A stretch of 56,920 nt of DNA from contig MNCI01017954.1 in assembly GCA_015680685.1 (NCBI GenBank), positions 496,516 through 553,435 on the forward strand. Reading direction: 5' to 3'. Below are positions 34,704 to 45,689 of this stretch, piece by piece (the stretch's first letter is position 1; each line of letters starts with the position of its first letter). The DNA comes from Gnetum montanum (taxonomy: Eukaryota > Streptophyta > Gnetopsida > Gnetales > Gnetaceae). Position numbers and translations under genes: made by a program. The notes below the pieces were generated by a model that saw nothing but the letters and a program-made list of their open reading frames with translations, searched no databases and was not told where the DNA came from.

Positions 34704-37700
34704 GTGAAAATTAGCACACCATTAGAAATGGCTTCTTCTCATGCAATCAACTCACCTAAGGACAATACAGGAGAAAGTCAGGATCATACGCATAACCGAA
34801 ATCAACCATGTCCTCAACAATCCAAAGTCACATATACTCATCCCGATGAGTATGTGCCGGATTTTACCTTTGTTTTCCATCAAGATGAGCAACTGCGGTG
34901 GAGAGACATGCAAGGTAACATCGTGTTACCCCCAGATCGATCCGCTCCCAACATGCTTTCCCGTGCTTTGGTACAGTATGGCATGCATGAGTTGCTTGCT
35001 GAATACGTTTTGGATGATTATGACACAAGGGATTATCATCCCACAAATGCCCAACGTATTCGGGATGCAAGGCAGGAGAGCCAACATTCACTATTGAAGG
35101 GCAAGGTTCCCCACGTCATTAGTGAAATAGGAGAAGAGGAACCCCTCACGATGGGTTTCTTAGAAAATGATGTTCCTCCTCCTCACTCTAGTGAAGAGGT
35201 TAGGCATCAGGGCCTTAGATCAACGATACATATTCCAGGCTCTGATCCCCGTGAGCACCAGCTGTTCACGGCAGGAACAATCACTCGCACTAATGACGGA
35301 CTCGTTGATCGTCACAACGATCGGGGCCGAAGCAGCCGAAGAGAAGGCAAGAAACATCACCATGGTGATGGATCCCCTTCTTCTTCCCCTTCATCACATC
35401 ATTCACCCTCTCCTTCCACATCTGGGCGCAGCCACCATGAGCATAACGCGGAAAGTAAAGGTAGAAGAGATGAAATGCCTCGACAAGAAGGTCGAGAGGA
35501 GTTAGGACAAGGGCAAGGACGTAGGGAGAATAGGGAACCACAACGTAGACATCACAGACGTCATGAAAGAGATGATCATGACGAACCCCTATTCGCAACC
35601 CGAAGTATGCTTGACATTAGAGAGGCAGTTAGGATTCCCACAAGGCATTTGAAAGACAGTAGGATCAAGCGTTTGGATATAAATAATATCCCACGTTTTG
35701 AAGGGGGATACAACGCTGATCCTCAACATCATTTACAGGCATTCCACGATGCCTGTGCCTTGCAGAACATAGACAATGAGTGGCAGAAACTCAAGTTGTT
35801 CCCAAGGACACTCATTAAAGAAGCAGAGAGCTGGTACCGGTCCTTAGAACCGGAAACCATCAGGAGGTGGAGTACGATGCTTGAATTGTTCAACAACAAA
35901 TATCAAACGTACTCCAGAGTGTCTAACTTGCGTAAGCAGATCCAAGGCTGGAAACAAGGAGCTTATGAATCCTTGGATGCTGCCATGGCCCGTTACTACA
36001 CACTGCTACATCGTTGCCCGGGCCATGGGTACGCTAAACGGGATCAACTTCGCCACCTCGTGGATGGGCTACGAAATGAAACGAGAAGAACTCTTGGGAC
36101 TTACGCCCAAGGGAGACTCTCCCAATTAAGAGCCCATGAAGTTGAAGTTTTGTTGGAACAAGTAGCGCAAGAAGAGGGTGAGCTACGTAAAAGAGAAAGT
36201 GCGGAGGAATACAACCGCGATCCCTCCCTTCGCAAGAAGGGAGTGAAATTCTGTGATGAGGAGGATGAGTCACCACTCGAAGAGTTGGTGAACAGGAAAA
36301 CCGTGCCGATCCAAAAGTTAACAACGGAGGTATCGGCTAAGGTAGACCAAATGTGGGATTCCTTAGACTCACGAATAGAAACAGTTTTGAAAATTGTAGA
36401 GGAGTCTAAGGATGAGCAAAGTAGTGATAAAGGCAAAAACATGCGGAGAAACTTTAACCCTGCACATAACAAGGGTAAGGGAAAAATCTCTAACTCCGAT
36501 GAGGCTGAAAATTCTGATTCAGACAATGATGGTGGATGTGAGGTCTGCTACTATGACCATCCTAAGGGATGTTGTCCAATTATCTCACATCTGCAGGAGT
36601 CTGGGGTGTATGCATTAAATCCAAGACTTAATCAACGGCAAACACCCTGAAGGTTACCTTATCCACAAGGTAACCCAAGGCAGTTCCACCAACCCTTAAC
36701 GTATTATCCAAGTGGAACGCCTCCACAGCCCATTGGACAACATCAGCAGTGGCAATACCCACAGTCATGGGGGATGCCATCGCCGACACATCGATACCCT
36801 TACCGGCAGCCTGATCCTTATGGTTATTATGTGCAGCAGCCAGTTTCTCCAGGTGATGCTATGGGTCACACTACTCCACAACGTCACTACTACGCTCAGG
36901 AGTACTTCAGAAGGACTCCTTTTCCTCCAGGAGACATCCCACATTTCGTCCATCCTCTAACTCCACCCACACCTCTTCCTCAAGTAGTTCCCATAACACC
37001 TCCTGCTCCAACAATGCAAGGGGAATTGCTAACCCAACCGCAGCAACGTCATGCCGCGAGAGCTGTAAATATTTAGAGTGTAAATAGCCAACCGGGTACT
37101 AGTTCTAGCAATAACTGTACAAAAAAGAGACCCTTTTTCAGAACGAAGAGCCCAGACAAACTCTCGCAACAACAAGCGGACGGGTACATGGATAGGCCTC
37201 TAACTACTAACGCTTCGGAGCACCCTTCAGTCCAAGGGAGTGTAACGCATACGGTTATGTTAACACATACCGTAACTGACTGGATCAAGGTAGGCCACCT
37301 TCCCAGGAAACTAACTGATCCTGGGAGTCCCTTTATTCATTTGCAGATCGCTGGGAATGCACCACATCGAGCTCTTCTTGACTCAGGTTCCGGAGTCAAC
37401 TTAATTTCGCGAAAGATGTATCACGCCTGGAACCTGCCCCAACTTAAGAAGAGCAACATCCAACTAGAGCTGGCAGACCAGTCCATCACTATTCCCTTGG
37501 GATTAGTGGAGGATGTTATCACCACTGTGTGTGGTTGGTCCTACCCAGCGGATTTCCTAGTGATCGATGTTAACAACAACGAAGGGGACTTCCCAATTAT
37601 AATGGGAAGGGCATGGCTAAGCACAGTAGATGCATGCCTTAGGATCCGTGATCTTTCCTTGGAAATCTCCAAGATAAACATATGTGGAAAGATCGAGAAG

Positions 37701-38075
37701 AGGATAGTTCCATGCATCACATACAGTGATTCATCGGGTGATGACACGGAGGAAATGTCTCCATGTCACAGGTGTGCCCAGGAAACTCTGCAACAAAGAT
37801 GCCTGTATGTAGCAACCACACAAGAAGTAGTAGACACCCCGTGGTTGACAGCTTCTCATAAGAGCAAACAAATATGCATGGAACGAACTGAGGCAACTCA
37901 TGCCAACAACCGTGGCATAGACACATTGGAACGTGAGCGTCGCCAACTTCCAACCCTGAATTTAAGATCATCAATTGGGAGAAGTTGGGCACTGCTTAGA
38001 AATTCAAATAGGCGCTCACTACTTCGGATCTCTCCCTCACAACTCAGTCATGGGGGAGATGGCCACCTATGCTAA
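34704..38075 (+). pseudogene. Gag-protease polyprotein, two nonsense changes
   Basis: One frame of 1123 codons from ATG 34704 to the stop at 38073-38075, interrupted only by TGA at 36648 (probably CGA) and TAG at 37074 (probably CAG). The first 648 codons are open. Order: an N-terminal region with Y-V-P-D-F-T-F-V-F-H; a His/Ser/Arg-rich low-complexity linker (about residues 195-295); a retrotransposon Gag capsid domain (about 310-500) with I-P-R-F-E-G and W-Y-R-S-L; a short Cys/His cluster CEVCYYDHPKGCCP that resembles a zinc knuckle; a Pro/Gln-rich stretch; then retropepsin with A-L-L-D-S-G-S-G-V-N-L-I-S and F-P-I-I-M-G-R-A-W-L. A second ATG (34728) is possible. The frame ends shortly after the deletion junction, in L-S-H-G-G-D-G-H. 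Makes virus-like particles; lacks any polymerase. Confidence 0.9.
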
Positions 38076-38272
38076 TCATATGGGGCCCTCAGTTCTTTTT
38101 CAGTTTTTGTTTTACACATTTTTGTTTTACAACGTTTTTGTTTTTCACATTTTTGTTTTACAATTTCTTTAACTTTTCTAATTTTTGTTTTACAAATTTC
38201 TTTAACTTTTCTTGTTTTTGTTTTACAACATCGTTATATTTTTCTATCTTTTTGTGTGTGTGTGTGTGTGTG
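38046..38272 (+). repeat. Purine motif, T-rich tandem words and (TG)n
   Basis: AGTCATGGGGG at 38046-38056 is followed by repeated TTTTTGTTTTACAA-like words up to about 38245, then (TG)10 at 38253-38272. The equivalent motif-plus-tract lies at 47859-47640 (minus) and 11480-11225 (minus) in two relatives. Confidence 0.7.
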
Positions 38273-40080
38273 TCATCCATCATGTAAATTCGTCACCCAA
38301 TAAGTGTTCGGGCCGATGGGATGAACTGTTTTTCATTAATTGCTAATGTTTGGTTTTTACCTTTAAGTTACATTGTTGATACTAAGGTATGTTCTTTTGA
38401 TATGGCAGGCAATGAGATCACTTCATCCATCCATCCATCAAGTCTATGGTTTCCCTTGGCTTGGAAATGTACAGTTCCCTTCCAATAAGAACTTTAACGA
38501 ACCAGTGACTGGGCATTTCTCAAACTAAGGAAGGACTCAAGGATTTGAAACGGGTGTGACTTCAAGGGAACTTGGTGCTCTTGTGTTGGTCATTCACTTG
38601 GGTGCTTGGATGTTTTCTTCTTGGGTTTTCTTACCGTTCCGATGTAACCCAATAATCGGAAGCTGAGACAATAAAAATAAAGAAGTCTTTGCATGGTGTG
38701 GTCCCCACGCATAAAAACACAAAAAAAAAAAAAGAAAAAAAAATGGAAAAACAGAAAAAAAAGAAAAAGAAAAAGCTAAAAAGCTAAAAGTGAGGATTCA
38801 AAGCACACCCCTTAGACGGAATAAATTTGGGCTGCAAGCACTGGTTATGGAACCAAAGTGTTCCCTCTAACTAAGGCCCTTCTCGCTTCCCATTCTCTCT
38901 GTTGTTTCGTCGGAATGGTGGTGGCTTCTCGAAGTTGCATCCTTGTTACCCAAGTGGATGATTTAACCAACTGCATTGATGCGAAGTCACTGGAAGTGGT
39001 TGGTTTGAGCCCAGAGTTGGAATGAGATTCGCCAAGTCACATTAATCATGTAACACACAAGGGGCTGTACACCACCTTGTTCTTGGGATTCCATTCCACT
39101 TCTCTTCTTCCCATCCTTCTCTCCATTGTTCACCTCATTGCCGGTTGTATCATTGTATATACTTTAGTTGATGCTTTGTTTTCTTTTTGGTAAATTCTTC
39201 CGGTTAAGACTTTAACTCTTGTTTCCAAAGGACATTCCCAGAGCCCACGGACTCTTTGAATGTGGGATTGTCAGGGCATTAAGGGCATGAGCCTGCTTTG
39301 GGGAGGACCCACTGACATTCCTATTTGGAACATTAGTTAACTTCTTTTCCTTAACGTTTTGCAATTAATTAACATTTTTGTTCATTTCCATCATGACATC
39401 CTTTTTATCGATGCCATAGTTGTCCCTTTTTACCTATCATTCCTATTCCTTTTCTCTCTCCATTCTAACGCTACCGGAGGTTCGCGATTAGTCATGGGGG
39501 TACGGGGCCTGATTTTTCGATTTTTATCCTAAGCCCCGGATTTTTTCGTTTTTCTTCCTAACCCCTATACCTTCGGTAGTCATCATCTATATTTTCCCAG
39601 ATCCATATCAGCCATACCACACCTTAGCCAGTGAACCTAAACCGAAGCAAGGTATGCTTTACTTAATGATTCAATTACCCTTGCTAATATATGATGGTGT
39701 TGTGTGTGCAGATGGCAATCATACAACAACAGAATGGATCTGGAGCAGACACTTGGAATGGAGCAGCGCTGAAGCAGCATGCAAGGAGTGGAATTGATAA
39801 TGCGCTTACAGATGGACAACGAAAGGCGCAATCTAGGCGTTGGCAGCAACAAGACTCTTCTCTCTTCTTCTCTTCTATTCTCTCTCCTCTTTTCTCTCAG
39901 CTGCCAACTGTGGCCTGATGTCATTGTAATAAGGTGTTCACCCATGTTGTCATGAACACCAGTTTTTGTCAAGTCTTGTAATAAAGACCGTTCACATGTC
40001 ATCCCATTAGTTCCATTTCCCCTAATAATCCCATACCTACCTGATATCATTGTAAGGAACTCGAGGACGAGTTTTCATTC
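38076..40080 (+). other. 3' noncoding region of the gag-protease element
   Basis: Begins with a T-rich tract (38095-38245) of TTTTTGTTTTACA-type words and a (TG)10 run at 38253-38272. It then holds blocks shared with the old element (10.3-11.1 kb) and the full-structure element (46.5-47.5 kb). An A-rich run with G lies at 38719-38778. AGTCATGGGGGTA, identical to the purine tract before the LTR, occurs at 39490-39502. A pyrimidine-rich run ending CAG lies at 39854-39900. A short ORF (39691-39918, 75 codons, start preceded by TTGTGTGTGCAG before the second Met) has no recognised family. Confidence 0.7.
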
Positions 40081-40093
40081 AGTCATGGGGGTA
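40081..40093 (+). promoter_or_regulatory. Polypurine tract
   Basis: AGTCATGGGGGTA directly before the 3' LTR start TGATGAG at 40094. Confidence 0.88.
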
Positions 40094-41134
40094 TGATGAG
40101 ACGCGACCTGCATGTGCCGCGATATCGCGTCTTCCCCTGCGATATCGCGTACGCGATATCGCGGTCCGCCGCCATATCTATAAATAAGAGGCGGCACTCC
40201 CTTCATTTCCCAATCCTGGCTAGAAGTAGCGAAGCTCTGGCAGATTGATCACTCCAGAGTTAGAATTTTTCCCATGTGCCCGCAGTAGGAGTCCTAGAGT
40301 GAACGGCTCTTTATTCGAGCAGCTTGTAACCTGAACCCAAGTTGTGTACGGCAATAAAGACGAACTTGATTGGATAAACCTTGCAGTACATGGTTTTATT
40401 GTTGTTTATTTACTGCTTTCCTAGTGCGCACAAGTACGACTTGATTACGAGCGTCTACGGACGTGTACGGCTAGTCAAGGAATCGGCTGCTTGTCGCAAC
40501 GCATGAGTACGACTTGATTACGAGCATTGGCTGCTTGGTAACCCAGTAGCGTATTCCAGGATTCTGCGCTTGGTAATCCCAGTGGTAGTCCAATGTGTAC
40601 AGCTAGTCAAGGAATCGGCTACTCATTGCTAGGCTAGAACGTGTGATAAGTACGACTTAGTTACGAGCACCCACGGGTGTGTACGGCTAGCTAAGGAATC
40701 GGCTGCTTATCACACTTAAGCTAAATAGGTGCCTCAGTACGACCACTTCGAGCACTTGCGTTACGTGTGGTGATTCCAGTAACGATTAGCGTTTGGTAAG
40801 CCACAGTTGCATAGTTCAAGGTGTGTCCGGTAAGTGGGAATGGATGCTGACGCTAGTTAAGTTAGACTTAGGACATTAGTTAGAGTTAGCTTAGTTTCTC
40901 AACCCTTTCCTCTGATAGCATAGGAGATAAGCAGAAAATACCAAAAAAATCACATACCTCAGACTTGCTTAACCATACACCGTGACACTTACAAGCAAGC
41001 CTGGGAAGACAACGAACGATTAACCCCAAGTGTTTGTTGTGGTGTTAAGGCATTTAGTCTGCGAAGTTCGACCGGATCGCGCGTGCATGCTCGTATTGAT
41101 ATGGTTGAGTGTAGGGGTACCTCGCCACTCATCA
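40094..41134 (+). mobile_element. 3' LTR (GATATC-type U3, intact palindromes)
   Basis: 1041 bp. Three intact GATATC cores at 40121, 40141 and 40155; 40139-40162 is a perfect 24-bp palindrome with half GCGATATCGCGT. TATAAATA is at 40179-40186 and AATAAA at 40353-40358. The 5' LTR has lost the third core and the perfect symmetry. The ends match the 5' LTR. Confidence 0.92.
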
Positions 41135-41139
41135 GTAGA
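41135..41139. repeat. Right target duplication GTAGA
   Basis: Directly follows the LTR end CTCATCA; identical to 33537-33541. Confidence 0.93.
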
Positions 41140-41659
41140 CTTTTGATGTAAGGTGCGTACCTCCTCCATTAACAAATTGCAATTTTCCATGATCAATTTC
41201 CTCAGTTTAGTATTTACCCAAAAGCTGCTCTTGCTATTGATGAATGAATTCTTGCATTTGATCTTTTTGAGCATCAACATTTCGCAGGTGATGATTTTGT
41301 GTGGTCAAAGTTTCATTCTCTTGGTGCATCTAATTTAAGTCCTTTTTGATTGAGTACGCTTTGGCTTCAACTACAGACTATTTAAAGATGGCCATCATTG
41401 CCTCCTCCTTAGCCTTTTAAAATCACTCTTGAAGCTTTTTGATAGCTTCATCTCTTAGTCATTGTTGGGCTAAGGGTTACTTAATTTGCAAGTTAGACAC
41501 AAAGTTTAGTAACTTATGTAGCCAATTATTTATTTTTCTCTTAGGCCATTTCTAGTTGCCCTTCCAAAATAATACACCTACCCCTTCAATTTAGCAACTT
41601 TTATTGGGTTGTGGTGATGTTCTTTGGAAGATCAAAGATGTTTGGAGTCAGTTGCCTAG

Positions 41660-42576
41660 TAGTGAGCAACGAGGTACCCCTATGCCCAACCATATGAATC
41701 ACAAGCGTTCACACATGATCTGATCAAATTCTATGGACTTTATTGTTTCCAGTGCACTAGCCCTTTAGGGAGTGAATCTAGCCTTAAGTTCAATCATTAT
41801 CCTGTCAATTATACTTGTGATGTATGTTAGTATGATTAAGTGTAACTGAGGCATTCGATTTTTATCATTTTCTATTTTAGGTTTTAGGTGCTCAAAATGT
41901 AGGTAAAAGGAATTTGATTAACTAATATAAATTAATTAATTAACTGTTATTTAACTAATCCCAACATGAGTATTCATTCCCACATTTTGTACACGTCCTG
42001 AACCTATGTATTCATTGCTGGGCAACCAAACGCTATGCTACTGGGCATAGCAAGTGATAATGCTGCTAAGATTACCAAGTGAATATGTGTTACAATCGAA
42101 GTGGTCGTACTTATGTATTTAATCTATCTAGCTTAATTATCTCATTAACTCAATTGCTAGAAAATAACTATGAAATAATCAAGAATAATTAACAATCAAT
42201 TGAAAACATTGAATGCGTAAATAAAAGAGCTAATCTATCCAAAGTGTTGCAAGGTTTATTAGAAAGCTCATATTTATTACTGCACACATTGTCATGCTCA
42301 GGTACAATAATGCTTGAATAAAGATCCGTACACTCAATGACTCTTGCTACGGGCACTTAGGGAAAAAATTCTAACTTTTGAATGGAAAAAATGTAAGAGC
42401 TTCACTACTATTGAAATCTGGACTCTCCATAAATGTGGCAGGTAGGCATGTATTTATAAGCAATGGATAGACATTGCATCGGTGAATTGATGGGGCCTAA
42501 TGGACAAGGCCTTGTTGATGAAGTTAGCTGCGTCAAAGAGGCCTTGTCAATGCAGCCAACCAATGATGACTCATCA
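41660..42576 (-). mobile_element. 3' LTR of the full-structure element
   Basis: 917 bp. The inner and outer ends on the plus strand are TAGTGAG (eroded TGATGAG) at 41660 and CTCATCA at 42576. U3 has GGCCTTGTTGATGAAG and GAGGCCTTGTCAATG words (42480-42560), not GATATC. Confidence 0.85.
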
Positions 42577-42590
42577 TACCCCCATGATTG
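42577..42590 (-). promoter_or_regulatory. Polypurine tract of the full-structure element
   Basis: Minus-strand AATCATGGGGGTA next to the 3' LTR, preceded by GTTTTCATTC as in the sister elements. Confidence 0.8.
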
Positions 42591-42825
42591 AATGAAAACT
42601 CGTCCTTGAGTTCTTTTAGAAAATTAGGAAGGTATGGGATTATTGATTGACTTTTCTTTTAACAAAAAAAACTTGACTAACTTGACAAAAAATGGAGTGC
42701 CCAGGTGTATGGATCAACAAATTACAAAAATGGTGGTGTTTAGGACACAAAATTGAACATCATGACACAACTCATCAAAAATTGGACAACATGTTCCTTG
42801 ATGATGTGAAGCTTGTTGGAGAAGA

Positions 42826-45683
42826 TCAAATGGTCCCAAGAGATGGTGGTTCCTGAGGCTCCAAGGGACCTTCATTAGCTTCACACATTGGCAGTGGTTA
42901 AGGCTGTAGTTATCTTACTATTGTTGCAACTTTAGGTGGGAGGCAAAAATCATCCAACAGTGCTTTCATTTTCTCCTCCTTACTCCTGGGATCATGCACT
43001 ATCCACATAGCTTCCCTAATATGGGTTGGAACGGGCACTTCCCAAGGACACAGGATCATTGGAAATAACTCCTTGACATTGATAAACTAGGTAGTGAACT
43101 ATTTACATTCAATGTCGAACACTTGCACTATGTTCTTTAGCTCTTCGTAGTCATTCATTCATCTGGCTAGGTCCTTGATGATGGATTGTTGATCTGTGAA
43201 TCATCCTTTTGGGAGTTTGAGTTCAACGTTAGCAGTCTTAAGCTTTTGCTTGGTATCCTTATGGTGTTTGAAGTCAACCTTGTATAGCAAATATGAGCTA
43301 GCCACTTACTTCTCCAATTCTAGCTGTGGCCATTCGGCTGTCAGCATTGCTAAGTTTGCATAATGAAGATTAGCAAACTCCATATACTCTGTTATTTCTT
43401 CGATCTACAACTCCTTCAAGTGGATCTCCGCTTTATTGTAGGCATCAATCCCATCAAGGATGGGCTACCATATTTCTCTTCCTTGCTGGAGTTGTTGGAG
43501 GGCTTCATTAACCTTAGCCTTTATCATCTAGATTTCTTTTTCATTAATTTCCTTCTACAAGCCAACCTAGTCCTTGTAGTGATTTTTCACCCTCTCAAAC
43601 TTGAGAGCTTTGTTCTTCTAGGAAATGATTTCAATGGCATACTTTTGTCGCAAGGTGCGTACCTCCTCCATTGATAGATTTTGGTTCTCTGTAGCCAATT
43701 TTCTCAATTCAGTGTTGACTCTGGCAAGCTACTCCTATTGTTGATGAATGAATTTATACATTTAATCTCTTTAAGCATCAACATTTTGTAGGTAATGAGT
43801 TTGCATGGTTAATGCCTCATTTTCTTGGTGCATTTGATTTAAGTCTTTTTTAATTGAATATGTTTTAGCTTTTTCCATGGATTGTTTGAAGATGGCCATT
43901 ATTGCTTCCTCCTTAGCCTTTTGAAATCATTCTTGAAGCTGTTTGATAGCTTCATCTCTTATTGTTGTTGGGTTAAGGATTATGTGCTTTGCAAGTTAGG
44001 CACGATGTTCAGTAACCTCTATGGCCAAGCATTGATTTTACTCTTGGGCCATTTTTAGTTGCCCTTCCAAAATGATGCATTTTCCACTTGCATTTAGTAG
44101 CTTTGAATGGGTTGTAGTGATGTTCATTAGAAGATCAAAGATATCCAAAGTTGGCTACCTAGTTTCCACTAGTCATTCCAGTAGTTTTTCATGCTAGGCT
44201 ACATTCAATTTCTTGTTGATTGTGCCTATATATGTCTACACATCTTGGAGTGTAGATACATTTGGTATAGATGCCACATGTGCATTCAGTGCTTTAGCTA
44301 CATAGTCAACTATGACTTCTACCATTGTTTCCTACACTTGGTGCTGCATCACTAAGATAGTTACCTCTTTACCTTCCTCCAACTTCACCAAGAAAGTGGC
44401 AGCATTCCCAGAGATTTCTAGGAATAGATGATGTATTGCTAATGACACCATCACCTCCCAAGCATTGGAATTCGATCTTGAATGTAGTTTTGTTCTTTGG
44501 GCAAAGAAAATGGAACCACCCCTCTCCATCTAGCTAACTATTCAAGCCACCTCATTAAGGTGACTCATTGCTGGCTGATACACAGATGGATCTACCCCAC
44601 TTATTCCTACTTGCTACTCTTGTTTGCTCAAGAGCTACTCTCAAATTTGTTGTAGATGCTCAAGGACTATGTGGGCCTCTAATGTTGTCTCCTAAGTGGG
44701 TGGTGGTGGTAGCAGCTCCTCTTCTTAGATGGCTATTGGCATTTTGTCCTTCATAATTTTTGTCCATGAGGCTAAGGGAGTATGTCTGAGAGTGTTATTT
44801 GAATAAAAAACAATACTTGCCCTCTTGCAAATTTTTCTTATAATACATGGAAAGGGTAGGGTCCTCCTTCCACATTCATTCTCCTTGAAATGCTTCTCAA
44901 TCTCCAAATAAATTAGCTATGGAAGGTTAATGGGAAATTTTCCACTTAGAGAAGTGCATGCATGAGCAGAGAAGGCAGTTACCTTACTTGGCCTCATCGT
45001 TGGATTGAGGTGATAGGTTGAAATCTTGAAATAAATTTGCTCTACTAGTGTGAGTGTGCCATACTCCTTACAATCCACCCTGTGAGTGTGAGTGTGCCAT
45101 ACTTCCTTTTCACCTTAGGATCACCTTTTGTTGATATTTTTTCCAACTATGTTCCAATGTTGGGCAACCCTATTGCCTGTGTAATGGCCTCCATCAAGTA
45201 GGACACTTGAATGTCCTTGACTTTTACAATAGACCTTGACCTTCAGCTGTTCTAGAAGAGATAGGTCTCTCCCATGTACCACTTCCCACTGGTCATGATG
45301 ATTAGTCACATAGGAGAGGTTTGCAATTATGTTTAGACATCCTCTAGAGCTTTCTCCAAAAATGGCCCAAAGTTTATTTCTTGAAGAATTGATCTTTGGA
45401 TCTCTCAGGACTTGATAATATTTAGGTAAGCTTAAGTTAGAGTGACCTCAAGCCTAGGCATAGGTCCAGGCACTTCTCCTTGTTGAGATTATTTTGTAGG
45501 CACTTCTTCTTCTGGAATCTACCAAACAAATTCCACTTCGGGCTCCTCACAAAGAGGTCCCGTTGCATGGGTCACCTCTTGTTGTTCTTGGCCTTATTCT
45601 TGTTGGCCCCTTCTAGCTCTTGGTTGTTTTTCCCATGGTTTTGAAGGTTCTCCTTCCTACGGGCACTTTTGTTTGGGTGCCAT
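42826..45683 (-). pseudogene. Third ORF downstream of integrase, function unknown
   Basis: Start ATG 45683-45681 (M-A-P-K-Q-K-C-P), stop TGA 42828-42826; 2858 bp, about 950 codons before decay, net frame offset of two bases and many stops. The N-terminus is basic and Gln/Pro-rich (to about 45480). There follows a conserved segment readable as E-I-N-F-G-P-F-L-E-K-A, then frames 45309-45121, 44907-44725 (K-C-F-K-E-N-E-C-G-R in the sister copy) and 44529-44332 (W-E-V-M-V-S-L). A long Lys/Glu/Leu-rich part (about 44100-43250) should be coiled coil. It occupies the position of the Athila env-like gene, but no signal peptide or membrane helix is visible. It belongs to the same reading direction as gag-pol. 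Confidence 0.7.
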
Positions 45684-45689
45684 TTGTAA

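Larger units (their letters stand above)
33542..41134 (+). mobile_element. Gag-protease-only Athila-like element, complete structure
   Basis: 7593 bp with LTRs at both ends (33542-34581 and 40094-41134), primer site, one long gag-protease frame with only two stops, purine tract, and an intact GTAGA target duplication. RT, RNase H, integrase and the third ORF are absent. After the protease region the frame joins directly to sequence equivalent to the end of pol in the element at 41660-54995, implying an internal deletion of about 2.8 kb. The LTRs differ at roughly 6-7% of positions by eye, so the insertion is not very recent. It is the best preserved LTR element here. It inserted into the third ORF of the outer element, in opposite orientation. 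Confidence 0.92.

Noticed and set aside
34741-35598. Several ORFs of 75-118 codons in other frames of the gag region
   Set aside because: They exist only because the gag frame is open and GC-balanced; no motifs of their own.
38253-38272. (TG)10 run considered as a functional signal
   Set aside because: A simple repeat without a counterpart in the two relatives; probably slippage.
43363-43674. 103-codon plus-strand ORF in the third-ORF region
   Set aside because: Antisense to the conserved third ORF; the sense frame explains conservation between copies better. A similar antisense ORF at 33320-33544 fits the same explanation.
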